Made by a program: the position numbers and the translations under genes. A DNA stretch of 11,171 bases from JBBDRV01 sp040905285 (lineage in GTDB: Bacteria; Bacteroidota; Rhodothermia; Balneolales; Balneolaceae), in contig JBBDRV010000035.1 of the NCBI GenBank assembly GCA_040905285.1, forward strand, positions 1 to 11,171. Direction: 5' to 3'. The notes beneath the pieces are model-generated. The model did not search any database, was not told where the DNA came from, and worked only from the letters and a program-made list of their open reading frames with translations. Below are positions 1 through 7,419 of the stretch, piece by piece (the stretch's first letter is position 1; every line of letters starts with the position of its first letter).

Positions 1-1530
1 GCCGCCGGGATGACAGGATGCACTGGAGAGATAAAAATTTTCAACGGGTGTCTCATACCGGCTCAGGGCGGGGACAGGCCTGAACCTGAACATCTGCGCT
101 ATATTCATGTCAACATGCATAACATTGCCCTTCAGCAGACCCAGTTCCCTTTCGATATCCACAGGAGTCTGGATATAGCGGTCAATGACCTTTCCCTTCA
201 TATTGGGAGCATAGCCCACAAGCACATCATAGATTTTGTCTGCTTCCCGTTCTCGTATGTCATCCCATTTAAGATTATCCCCCAGTTCATAGGGATGCCA
301 CTGTGCCCAGGCATAAAGGGTGTGGCCGCCGTCCTTTGCCATCTCCGGATCAATGGCAGAAAATGTCATTGCAAGCACCGCAGGTCTGCCGGGCGGTTGC
401 TTTTTCCGATAGTCACCTATTGCATTGTGCATATATTCGACAGAAGGCGCCAGAAGCTGCATGCCATTATGGATAAGAGGGTTATCAGGCGCAGCTGTAT
501 AGACCGGAAGCTCTTCCACGGCACAACGGATAACCATACCGCAGCCGTTACCGACTTCAATATTCTTCACCTGTTCAACAAGCCTGTCATCCAGATTTTT
601 TCTTCCGACCATTCCCAGCATGGTTGTCTGCACATGTGCATTGGATACAACCAGATCTGCCTGATAGACCGTATTGTTTTCCGTCCTGACACCCCGTGCT
701 TTCCCGCCCCGTATGTCAACAGAAGCGACAGCTTCTCCGGTTTTGACCACCCCTCCATGCGCCTCGATAAAACGGGTCATCGATTGAGTGAGCATGCCGC
801 TTCCGCCCCTTGGATGTTTGGCTCCGCTCTGATGAAGCATTGCCTGCCAGCCGGCAAAACTGCCTGTTACCGGCATGTCCGGAGTGGGACCGGACTGGGC
901 CGCAAACCAGATAAGGGCCGCCTTCATACAGTCGTTTTCAAAAGAGTCATTCACCACCTTGCCGTAACTGGACATGATCCTCTGAAGTCCGTCGGTCTGT
1001 TGTCCCCCCGCAAAAAGGGTTTCCTTCCCCATTTGTCCCCTGATCAGTTCAGACACCAGATTCCGTCCGGTGGGAGGTTTCATGAACGTTTTCAGGACAC
1101 CGCGGTTAATACGGCCCCAGAACCGGACAAACTCCCGGTAATTCTCAACATCTTCCGGCGCCACCTGCCGTATGGATTCAAGCGTTCTCTGCAGGTCCCT
1201 GAAAAAATGAATAACACCCCTGCCGTCCGGCACAGGATAGGACATAAACGGATCCATGTCGATATATTCCAGTCCGTAGTTTGCAAGGCCGAGCTCTTCC
1301 GGTATGCCTGTCTGATGAATCATAATATGGACCGATGAGCCGATATCTATTCTGAATCCGCCGGGATGCTGTTCCGACCGGAACATCGTTTCGGTAGAAA
1401 CGGCTCCGCCGACAGTCTCCCTCTTTTCCAGAACAGCCACAGAAAAACCTGCTTTGGCCAGATAACAGGCTGTGATCAATCCATTATGGCCTGAACCGAT
1501 AATAATCGCATCATATTTACTCATGGACAT
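1..1530 (-). CDS. CrtO/PYROXD2-like FAD-dependent oxidoreductase (phytoene desaturase superfamily), C-terminus cut by window edge
   Basis: Translation on the minus strand runs open from ATG at 1530 to the left edge (510 codons). The N-terminus has a dinucleotide-binding motif GSGHNG (residues 12-17), followed by VLEKRETVGGA, whose Glu35 would bind the FAD ribose. Near the visible end come GNVMHVDM, FRFRPVPALSRYETP and SASCHPGG, the conserved C-terminal FAD-contact region of CrtO-type carotenoid ketolases and PYROXD2-like proteins. From family length, only about 20-40 residues should be missing. By similarity recalled from CrtO (for example AxYGLEY after the first motif and the GNV-H-DM block), a role in oxidising carotenoids or a related polyene is plausible, but the same family includes proteins of unknown substrate. 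An in-frame second Met at 1524 is an alternative start; AAAGGA lies about 15 nt before the first ATG. It is transcribed divergently from sppA. No other carotenoid gene is visible here. Confidence 0.85.
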   Translation of the reverse strand, partial: MSMSKYDAIIIGSGHNGLITACYLAKAGFSVAVLEKRETVGGAVSTETMFRSEQHPGGFRIDIGSSVHIMIHQTGIPEELGLANYGLEYIDMDPFMSYPVPDGRGVIHFFRDLQRTLESIRQVAPEDVENYREFVRFWGRINRGVLKTFMKPPTGRNLVSELIRGQMGKETLFAGGQQTDGLQRIMSSYGKVVNDSFENDCMKAALIWFAAQSGPTPDMPVTGSFAGWQAMLHQSGAKHPRGGSGMLTQSMTRFIEAHGGVVKTGEAVASVDIRGGKARGVRTENNTVYQADLVVSNAHVQTTMLGMVGRKNLDDRLVEQVKNIEVGNGCGMVIRCAVEELPVYTAAPDNPLIHNGMQLLAPSVEYMHNAIGDYRKKQPPGRPAVLAMTFSAIDPEMAKDGGHTLYAWAQWHPYELGDNLKWDDIREREADKIYDVLVGYAPNMKGKVIDRYIQTPVDIERELGLLKGNVMHVDMNIAQMFRFRPVPALSRYETPVENFYLSSASCHPGG

Positions 1531-1739
1531 ATTTACTAATGGTCATCCTTTAAAATAGTGGATTGATTTGTATCTTTTTATATGTTCTTTCGAACGGCAG
1601 CAGTGGTTCAGCCATACGCAGGCGCCAACTATGCGACTCGTTACTGTGAACCGTATTAACCACAGGCCGCACAGACTGGTGCCCGGCTGCGACAATTCAC
1701 CATTTTTTCAGATCAAAAACAAATCAAAGCAATTCTTCA
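1531..1739. other. Divergent intergenic region with a weak inverted repeat
   Basis: This 209-bp spacer separates two divergently transcribed genes and should hold both promoters. It is AT-rich at its two ends and GC-rich in the middle. GGTTCA at 1605-1610 pairs with TGAACC at 1647-1652, and inside it CGCA (1617-1620) can pair with TGCG (1632-1635) around the palindrome GGCGCC at 1621-1626. TATCTTTT at 1571-1578 resembles the Bacteroidota -7 element TAnnTTTG on the plus strand but lacks a clear upstream partner at the usual distance. I see no tRNA and no convincing small gene. Confidence 0.4.
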
Positions 1740-3524
1740 ATGAATTTTATTAAAACATTTCTGGCCTCTGTACTGGGAACAGTCATCGGTCTTTTCCTGC
1801 TGCTTTTTATCCTGTTTGTCAGCCTTGTCAGTACGTCCGGAGAAACGGAACCGCACATCCGCTCCAATACGGTTTTAACACTGGAATTAAGCGGGGGTAT
1901 TCCTGCAAGATTAGCTGATGACCCCTTCCGTGACCTGATTGAAACCACACCCGGAGACAGGCTCTCCCTGGAACTACTTAAAAACAATCTGGAGAAAGCC
2001 GCCGCCGATGATCGCATTACAGGTATCTGGCTCAAAGTTAACAGGATCTCTGAATCTTGGGGAAACCTGGAAACAGCTTACCACTACCTGAATGAATTCA
2101 GGGAGCAAAGCGGCAAATTCATCTATGCAAGCACGGATGATCTGGGAATGAATGAAAATGCCTATTTCCTTGCCTCGACAGCGGATTCCATTTTCTCACC
2201 CCCGCAAACGTATTTTGAGTTCAACGGATTTGTCGTCCAGACCAGTTACTATAAGGATATGCTGGATCGAATCGGAATTGAGCCGGAAATCATGAGGGTA
2301 GGCAGCTACAAGTCGGCTGTCGAACCCTTTATAAGGGAAGACAGCTCACCGGAACACCGGGAACAGATGATGTCCATTCTGAACAGTACCTCCGGTACGT
2401 TTGTGTCTGCTGTAGAAGACCGGCGCAATACACCGGCCGGCCGAATCAATGAGTTGATGGAAGAAATTCCGGAAAACAGTGTTGAATGGGCACTGGAAGC
2501 GGGACTTATCGATGCCATTGCCCATCCGCATGAAGTTGAAGCCACCCTCAGGAACAGGCTTGGTCTTGACGATGACGCCGATATCCGCACTGTTTCGCTG
2601 AACAGGTATAACCGCGTTGAATCCGGTTCAGCAGGTCTGGAGGAATCGGGAGGCGGGAACAGAATCGCTGTGATATATGCATCCGGCATTATCATCCCCG
2701 AACCGGTCGGCGGACCTTTCAGCAATGATCCGGTCATTACAGCCTCCAACATCCGCGAATCACTCGAGGCCAGCCTTGATGACGATGACGTAAAGGCAAT
2801 CGTCCTGCACATCGACAGCGGAGGCGGCGCGGTTTCCACATCCGAGCTGATCTGGGGCCATATCCGGGAAGCTGCTGAAAAGAAGCCACTGATTGCATAC
2901 ATGGGTAATGTGGCCGCATCGGGCGGATATTATATTGCTATGGGTGCAGATACGGTCATGGCATCCCCCAATACCATAACAGGGTCGATCGGCATCTACA
3001 ACCTGATGTTCAACAGCCGTGAATTGTTTAATGACAAGCTGGGGATCGATTTCAGCGAATTTAAAACTCACGAGCATGCGGATATGGCTTTGATGAACCG
3101 GCCGCTGTCCGAATCCGAGCGCCGTGCGTTGCAGCGCAGCGTGGAAAACGGCTATGAAACCTTCCTTGACAGGGTCGCTGCAGGCAGGGATATGACCCGG
3201 GATGAGGTTCATGAGGTAGCCCGTGGACGTGTCTGGACAGGTACACAAGCCAGGGAAGTCAATCTGATTGATCTTCTCGGCACTCTTGATGACGCCATCG
3301 CAGTCGCTGCTGAAAAAGCCGATATCGAGGAGTACGGGATCGTCACTTATCCGGAAAGGAAAAATATAATGGATATGCTGTTCCGTTCAACCGGAGCCAG
3401 AGTAAGCGGCTGGATTCGTTCCCTGGTCCCCTATCCGGACGACATTCTAACCGTTGAGCAGCTTATGAAACACAATGCGGGAAAAAACTGGGCATTGCTG
3501 CCCGTTAACTATACCATTGACTGA
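1740..3524 (+). CDS. sppA: Signal peptide peptidase SppA, 67K (double-domain) type
   Basis: A 594-residue membrane-anchored serine protease that degrades cleaved signal peptides in or at the cytoplasmic membrane. One hydrophobic segment (about residues 7-30) serves as signal anchor. Two S49-type domains follow: the N-terminal one carries the likely general base Lys191 in GSYKSAVEPF, and the C-terminal one carries the nucleophile Ser394 in VAASGGYY, with the flanking HIDSGGGAVS (357-366) and TGSIGIY (414-420) typical of the family. The Lys-Ser dyad split over two domains matches the E. coli-type enzyme (618 residues) rather than the short one-domain SppA. The chosen ATG gives a complete signal anchor; no Shine-Dalgarno sequence is visible. 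The TGA stop is followed at once by the ATG of the next gene, so the two probably form one transcript. Confidence 0.95.
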   Translation: MNFIKTFLASVLGTVIGLFLLLFILFVSLVSTSGETEPHIRSNTVLTLELSGGIPARLADDPFRDLIETTPGDRLSLELLKNNLEKAAADDRITGIWLKVNRISESWGNLETAYHYLNEFREQSGKFIYASTDDLGMNENAYFLASTADSIFSPPQTYFEFNGFVVQTSYYKDMLDRIGIEPEIMRVGSYKSAVEPFIREDSSPEHREQMMSILNSTSGTFVSAVEDRRNTPAGRINELMEEIPENSVEWALEAGLIDAIAHPHEVEATLRNRLGLDDDADIRTVSLNRYNRVESGSAGLEESGGGNRIAVIYASGIIIPEPVGGPFSNDPVITASNIRESLEASLDDDDVKAIVLHIDSGGGAVSTSELIWGHIREAAEKKPLIAYMGNVAASGGYYIAMGADTVMASPNTITGSIGIYNLMFNSRELFNDKLGIDFSEFKTHEHADMALMNRPLSESERRALQRSVENGYETFLDRVAAGRDMTRDEVHEVARGRVWTGTQAREVNLIDLLGTLDDAIAVAAEKADIEEYGIVTYPERKNIMDMLFRSTGARVSGWIRSLVPYPDDILTVEQLMKHNAGKNWALLPVNYTID

Positions 3525-4370
3525 ATGAACATCGGACGTTTCCAGACCGAACAGCTGAGTGAAGGCTTTTACGAAATTTTTAATGACGGCACACTCCAGA
3601 AAATGGAGCCCCACCGGATGGATAACCTGAAAGAGGATACATCGCTGGGAAAATACTCCTCGGCCATCGGGGTCGACCCTCTTTTTATCACAGACGGCAA
3701 TGTCAACATTCTTCTGGATGCCGGGCTTGGATGGGGACTGGACCACAACAGTCACTATAATAAAATATCCAATTCCGTCACCAATCTTGAAATATTTGGT
3801 ATCACACCGGAAATGATCGACTTTGTTATTCTGTCCCACCTCCATTACGATCATGCAGCAGGATCCACCTATATGAATCGTGACCTGGAAACCACAGTAA
3901 CCTTTCCCAATGCGGAATACCTGGTTCAGGAGAAAGAATGGGCTTTTGCCTGCAGCCACTTCAATGATCAGAACGACGTCAACGGAATCGGCTACAGCAT
4001 GGACGAATTATACAGACTGGCTGCCGAAAAACGGTTCCATTTTATCGACAAAGAGAAATTCGAGCTGATACCCGGCATCGAGCTCCTCCGTTCGGGCGGG
4101 CATACACCCGGCCATCAGGTTGTCCGGATCAGTGATGAGGGAAAAGACGCCTACTACCTGGGGGATTTGATCCCTACGGAATATGATCTGAACCATTATG
4201 CGATGAAGCAAATGGACCACGATCCGCTTCAGTCCAAAAAATTTAAAACCCGTTTGCTGAGAGAAGCGTTTGAAACGGGTGCCTGTCTGTTTTTTTATCA
4301 TTCCCTTTTCAGGAAAAACGGAAAGTTGGAGCGCGACGAGCACAGGAAATACATGTTACGGGAAGGTTGA
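3525..4370 (+). CDS. Metallo-beta-lactamase-fold hydrolase, YtnP/AHL-lactonase-like
   Basis: A 281-residue cytoplasmic protein (no signal peptide or membrane segment). It holds the full metal-binding set of the fold: HLHYDH at 105-110, His193 in GGHTPGH, Asp214 in YLGDLIPT and His259 in FFYHS. This is a dinuclear zinc site as in the lactonase branch of the family. The stretch after Asp214, GDLIPT followed by an N-H-Y and a D-H-D-P segment, resembles YtnP-type quorum-quenching lactonases, so hydrolysis of a lactone or other ester is a reasonable guess; the substrate cannot be read from sequence. Its ATG directly abuts the sppA stop (TGAATG) with no recognisable Shine-Dalgarno sequence, suggesting translation by coupling or restart. 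It ends 74 bp before the convergent rho stop. Confidence 0.88.
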   Translation: MNIGRFQTEQLSEGFYEIFNDGTLQKMEPHRMDNLKEDTSLGKYSSAIGVDPLFITDGNVNILLDAGLGWGLDHNSHYNKISNSVTNLEIFGITPEMIDFVILSHLHYDHAAGSTYMNRDLETTVTFPNAEYLVQEKEWAFACSHFNDQNDVNGIGYSMDELYRLAAEKRFHFIDKEKFELIPGIELLRSGGHTPGHQVVRISDEGKDAYYLGDLIPTEYDLNHYAMKQMDHDPLQSKKFKTRLLREAFETGACLFFYHSLFRKNGKLERDEHRKYMLREG

Positions 4371-4391
4371 ATCAGTCTGAGCTGCTGATTC
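4369..4391. repeat. Short inverted repeat between convergent genes
   Basis: GAATCAG (4369-4375) and CTGATTC (4385-4391) form a perfect 7-bp stem with a 9-nt loop just after the stop of the lactonase-like gene. CTGATTC recurs at 4425-4431 and 4448-4454 inside the tandem repeat, so the first arm could pair with any of three partners in a transcript from either strand. No T-tract follows on either strand, so it is not a standard intrinsic terminator. A role in 3'-end protection or transcript ending is conjecture. Confidence 0.4.
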
Positions 4392-4408
4392 CCTGTACTT
4401 CCTTCCAG

Positions 4409-4454
4409 CCCGTGGCATGCCTTACTGATTCCCCGTGGCATGCCTTACTGATTC
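4409..4454. repeat. Perfect 23-bp tandem duplication spanning the end of rho
   Basis: Two identical 23-bp units, 4409-4431 and 4432-4454, lie head to tail. Each begins CCCGTGGCATGCC and ends in CTGATTC, and each contains the 8-bp palindrome GGCATGCC (4414-4421 and 4437-4444). The right unit covers the last two codons and the TAA stop of rho; the left unit lies outside the gene. A shortened relative, CTGATTCCC, occurs at 4385-4393. Perfect identity suggests a recent duplication by slippage. Confidence 0.9.
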
Positions 4455-6010
4455 ATTGACAGAAGAAATTCATCATTATTTCCGGTGCCCCTTATCTTGT
4501 CAAGAAGAAATTCCATCGCCTCGAAAGAGTTCATGTTATTCAGATAACGTCTCAGTAAAACCACTTTTTCCCGCTCTTCATCCGGCAGGAGAAGCTCTTC
4601 ACGCCGCGTGCCGCTTTTAAAAATGTCAATGGCCGGGAATATACGCCTGTCAGCAAGACGGCGGTCCAGCACAATTTCCATATTTCCGGTTCCCTTGAAC
4701 TCTTCGAAAATCACATCGTCCATTCGGGAGCCGGTTTCTATCAGTGCGGTTGCAATGATTGTCAGACTTCCGCCGTTTTCAATATTTCTCGCCGATGTAA
4801 ACAACTGCCGCGGGGCTTTAAGCGCTTCTGAATCCACACCACCTGTCATGGTACGCCCTGAATTGCTGGCACAGATGTTATAGGCCCTGGAAAGACGGGT
4901 AATTGAATCCATCAGCAAAAGCACATCATGACCACTTTCCACGAGCCGTTTCGCTTTTTCAAAAACAATTTCTGACAATCCTATATGGTTTTCAGGCTTT
5001 TCATCAAATGTGGAAGCCACCACTTCGGCATTTTCCACCGACCTGTCCATCTCCGTCACTTCTTCGGGTCGCTCGTCAATGAGCAGGATGATGATTTTGG
5101 TATCGGGGTTATTGGTTGAAACGGCGTTGGCAATATTTCTCAGTATGGTGGTCTTGCCGGTTTTGGGCTGGGCAACAATCAACCCCCGCTGCCCTTTTCC
5201 CAGCGGGGAAAACAGATCAATGACACGGGTTGTGTATTCGGCATGATGATTTTCAAGCTTATACCGTTCATTGGGATAGATGGGCAGAAGATCTTCAAAA
5301 TCTTCCCGGTTGTCCATATCCCGTGGAATCTTGCCGTTCACCCCTTCCACCCTTAACAGAGCAAAATAACGTTCCCCCACTTTGGGCGGCCGGATGATGC
5401 CGATGACACAATCCCCCTGCCTGAGGCGAAACCGCTTGATTTGTGAAGGGGATACATAAATATCATCCGGACTTGCCTTGTAATTGTAATTGACTGAGCG
5501 CAAAAATCCATAGCCGTCCGGAAGGATCTCCAGGGTACCTTCATTGAGCAGAAATTTGCCCAGCTGCGGACGGATTTCATTCAGGCGATCTTCCAGTCTG
5601 TCGGCATCGGATTCAGGCAGTACATTGCTTACATGCTTCTTGTTCTTTTTATACTGATCCCTTGGTTTGCCTTGTCCCGGACCCGGTCTTCTGTTTCCCG
5701 ATTTTCCGGATTCTTCATATGACTGAATATGACTGCGTCCCCCGTACTGGGTGTTGGGAGCAGCTTCTTCCCCTTCGCCCTCCTCCGGGCCATCTTCCTG
5801 AACCTGATTTTCCCCGGCAGAGTCACGTTCACTGTCCTGGTTACCGTCAGCAGAAGCTATCCGTATGCGGTCAATCAGGGACTGTTTCTTCATACCGGTC
5901 ACCCTTTTGATATTCAACTCCCGGGCGATAATCTTGAGTTCACGGACCGTTTTTTCGTAAAGAGTATCGAGGTCGATATTTGACATATTATCGGTATGAG
6001 TCTCCGACAT
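4445..6010 (-). CDS. rho: Transcription termination factor Rho
   Basis: A 521-residue hexameric RNA-dependent ATPase that ends transcription. Residues about 12-52 form the N-terminal helical domain, followed by a 75-residue low-complexity insert (about 53-128), acidic first (PEEGEGEEAA) and then basic (GQGKPRDQYKKNKK). The RNA-binding cold-shock-like domain follows (about 150-230; DGYGFLRS at 165-172). The ATPase core has Walker A at 280-288 (AQPKTGKTT), Walker B DVLLLMDS at 362-369, the Q-loop region RTMTGGVD and the segment EEFKGTGNMEI. Compared with E. coli Rho (419 residues) the extra length is the insert, as is common in Bacteroidota-type Rho. Met9 is an alternative start. No Shine-Dalgarno sequence is seen upstream. 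It lies 83 bp after folC on the same strand, so it may receive read-through in addition to its own promoter. Confidence 0.97.
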   Translation of the reverse strand: MSETHTDNMSNIDLDTLYEKTVRELKIIARELNIKRVTGMKKQSLIDRIRIASADGNQDSERDSAGENQVQEDGPEEGEGEEAAPNTQYGGRSHIQSYEESGKSGNRRPGPGQGKPRDQYKKNKKHVSNVLPESDADRLEDRLNEIRPQLGKFLLNEGTLEILPDGYGFLRSVNYNYKASPDDIYVSPSQIKRFRLRQGDCVIGIIRPPKVGERYFALLRVEGVNGKIPRDMDNREDFEDLLPIYPNERYKLENHHAEYTTRVIDLFSPLGKGQRGLIVAQPKTGKTTILRNIANAVSTNNPDTKIIILLIDERPEEVTEMDRSVENAEVVASTFDEKPENHIGLSEIVFEKAKRLVESGHDVLLLMDSITRLSRAYNICASNSGRTMTGGVDSEALKAPRQLFTSARNIENGGSLTIIATALIETGSRMDDVIFEEFKGTGNMEIVLDRRLADRRIFPAIDIFKSGTRREELLLPDEEREKVVLLRRYLNNMNSFEAMEFLLDKIRGTGNNDEFLLSMNQ

Positions 6011-6059
6011 AATAAAATAATGCTAATGTGATTTGAAAATTTCTTGCAAGGAATGAGTA

Positions 6060-6067
6060 CAAATGTA
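6060..6067 (-). promoter_or_regulatory. Candidate Bacteroidota-type -7 promoter element upstream of rho
   Basis: On the minus strand this reads TACATTTG, a full match to the TAnnTTTG -7 consensus of the Bacteroidota primary sigma factor. It lies 49 bp before the rho ATG, leaving an AT-rich leader of about 40 nt. A TTTG occurs upstream (6080-6083) but only 12 nt away rather than the usual spacing of about 19, so the -33 half is not supported. Confidence 0.4.
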
Positions 6068-6093
6068 AGAGCAGATGCACAAACCGAAGGAGA

Positions 6094-7419
6094 TTATGGG
6101 CAAAGCCCGGGGTTTTTCTTGTGATCAGAAGGTGGTTGGCTTGCCATCCAGTACTTTACCTGCCGGTAAAAGTAAAAACTTCCTGCAAAAATAACTAATT
6201 TCGATTTTAGCCCTTCCAGTAATCCCTCTATGTCCGGATCATCACTGCTGAGACACTCAGCCTGAGGAATTTGCGACCGGATCTGATTACAGTCTGCATT
6301 TCTCTCTCTTCCACTATCAATGTAATAAACGTATTTGTAAGGTTGAAAATTTTCCAGCAATCCGGGCACAATTTTATCTTTCATAAACGAAAGAAAAAAA
6401 ACGGGTTCCCGGTCCGGGCCCATGGCAAGGACCTGTTCCATCAGGGAGCCGATTGCTTCCGGATTATGAGCTCCGTCAAAATACCAGCTGCGGCCGGACA
6501 GGAGCTTTTGAAAACGGGCATGGTCGGGAAAACGACTCTCTGTTTTCTCCACTCCCGCTGTAAAGCTATCCTTTAAGCCCGGAAACTGCCCCGAAAGAAC
6601 ATCCACCACCGCCATAACAATGGCTACATTGAACCGGTCTACGGGCTTTCTCCCTCTTCCATCTATTGAAACACCATTCTGGCTGCCGGGTTCCGTCAGT
6701 TCGATCAATCCGTCGTTAAACCCGGGTCTATAGAGAGATGAGCGAATCAGCTCTGCATGGAGCGACGCAGCCTTCAGCTCTGCCTCTTTCATTGCTCCCT
6801 CGGGCAGATGTCCTGTTACAACAGGTTTTCCCTGTTTAATGATTCCCGCTTTTTCCCGCGCAATCTCCGGAATGGTTTTACCGAGAACATCCATATGATC
6901 GGCCGATACCGATGTGATGACGCTGACCAGGGGATCTATGATATTTGTGGCATCCAGCCGCCCGCCGAGTCCTGTTTCGATAATGGCTATATCACACATC
7001 TCCTCCGCGAAATGCCAGAAAGCCATACATGTGCTGATTTCAAAATAGGTCAGCGGCATAGACTCCAGCAACGGTCCAAAGCGGTTGAAAAAACCAACAA
7101 TGGACCTGTCCGGAATATTCCGGCTGTTAACCCTGATCCTCTCGTTGTATTCCATCAAATGAGGAGACGTATAGAGTCCGGTTTTATAACCGGCCTGTTG
7201 AAAAACCGAGGCGAGCATCTGGCATGTAGTCCCTTTTCCATTTGTCCCGGCCACATGTATCGTGCGTACCCGGTCCTGGGGATTTCCTGCCCGTTCACAA
7301 AATGTTTTTGTCTGATCCAGCCCGAAGCGGGCAGCTTTCAGTCCGTCCAGACTGAATTTCGGCAAGCCGTCTAAAAAGCCGGCTGCATCCTCAATGGTTG
7401 TAAAGCGTCGTGCAGCCAT
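6094..7419 (-). CDS. folC: Bifunctional dihydrofolate synthase/folylpolyglutamate synthase
   Basis: A 441-residue ATP-dependent ligase that adds glutamate to dihydropteroate and then to reduced folates in the cytoplasm. It is a Mur-ligase-like protein: P-loop HVAGTNGKGTT at 55-65, LTYFEIST at 123-130, ETGLGGRLDATN at 148-159, the metal/nucleotide motif DHMDVLG at 174-180, the probable carbamylated-type lysine in EKAGIIKQGKPV (Lys190 region), and the C-terminal-domain motif FDGAHNPEA at 314-322. Length is close to E. coli FolC (422). The start ATG shares its A with the TAA stop of pabC (TAATG), which points to translational coupling. The pairing with a PabC-like enzyme supports a folate role. 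Confidence 0.96.
   Translation of the reverse strand: MAARRFTTIEDAAGFLDGLPKFSLDGLKAARFGLDQTKTFCERAGNPQDRVRTIHVAGTNGKGTTCQMLASVFQQAGYKTGLYTSPHLMEYNERIRVNSRNIPDRSIVGFFNRFGPLLESMPLTYFEISTCMAFWHFAEEMCDIAIIETGLGGRLDATNIIDPLVSVITSVSADHMDVLGKTIPEIAREKAGIIKQGKPVVTGHLPEGAMKEAELKAASLHAELIRSSLYRPGFNDGLIELTEPGSQNGVSIDGRGRKPVDRFNVAIVMAVVDVLSGQFPGLKDSFTAGVEKTESRFPDHARFQKLLSGRSWYFDGAHNPEAIGSLMEQVLAMGPDREPVFFLSFMKDKIVPGLLENFQPYKYVYYIDSGRERNADCNQIRSQIPQAECLSSDDPDIEGLLEGLKSKLVIFAGSFYFYRQVKYWMASQPPSDHKKNPGLCP

Noticed and set aside
10..1338. A 442-codon open frame on the plus strand
   Set aside because: It is antisense to the CrtO-like gene, whose minus-strand translation has clear FAD-binding motifs; the plus-strand product is rich in His, Cys and Arg with no family likeness.
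1600..1700. Possible tRNA or small RNA in the divergent spacer
   Set aside because: A search by eye for an acceptor stem, TTC-like arm and anticodon arm failed; only short imperfect pairings are present.
2306..3248. Minus-strand open frames inside sppA
   Set aside because: They lie opposite the conserved Lys and Ser active-site region of sppA and have low-complexity Ser/Arg-rich or His-rich products with no signal of real coding.
4409..4454. Possible CRISPR-like repeat
   Set aside because: Only two directly adjacent units with no spacer and no cas genes; it is a simple tandem duplication.
6098..6120. Hairpin GGGCAAAGCCC followed by GGGGTTTTTCTT, resembling a plus-strand intrinsic terminator
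   Set aside because: It lies at the 3' end of the minus-strand folC gene and no plus-strand gene leads into it; on the minus strand the hairpin is not followed by a T-tract.
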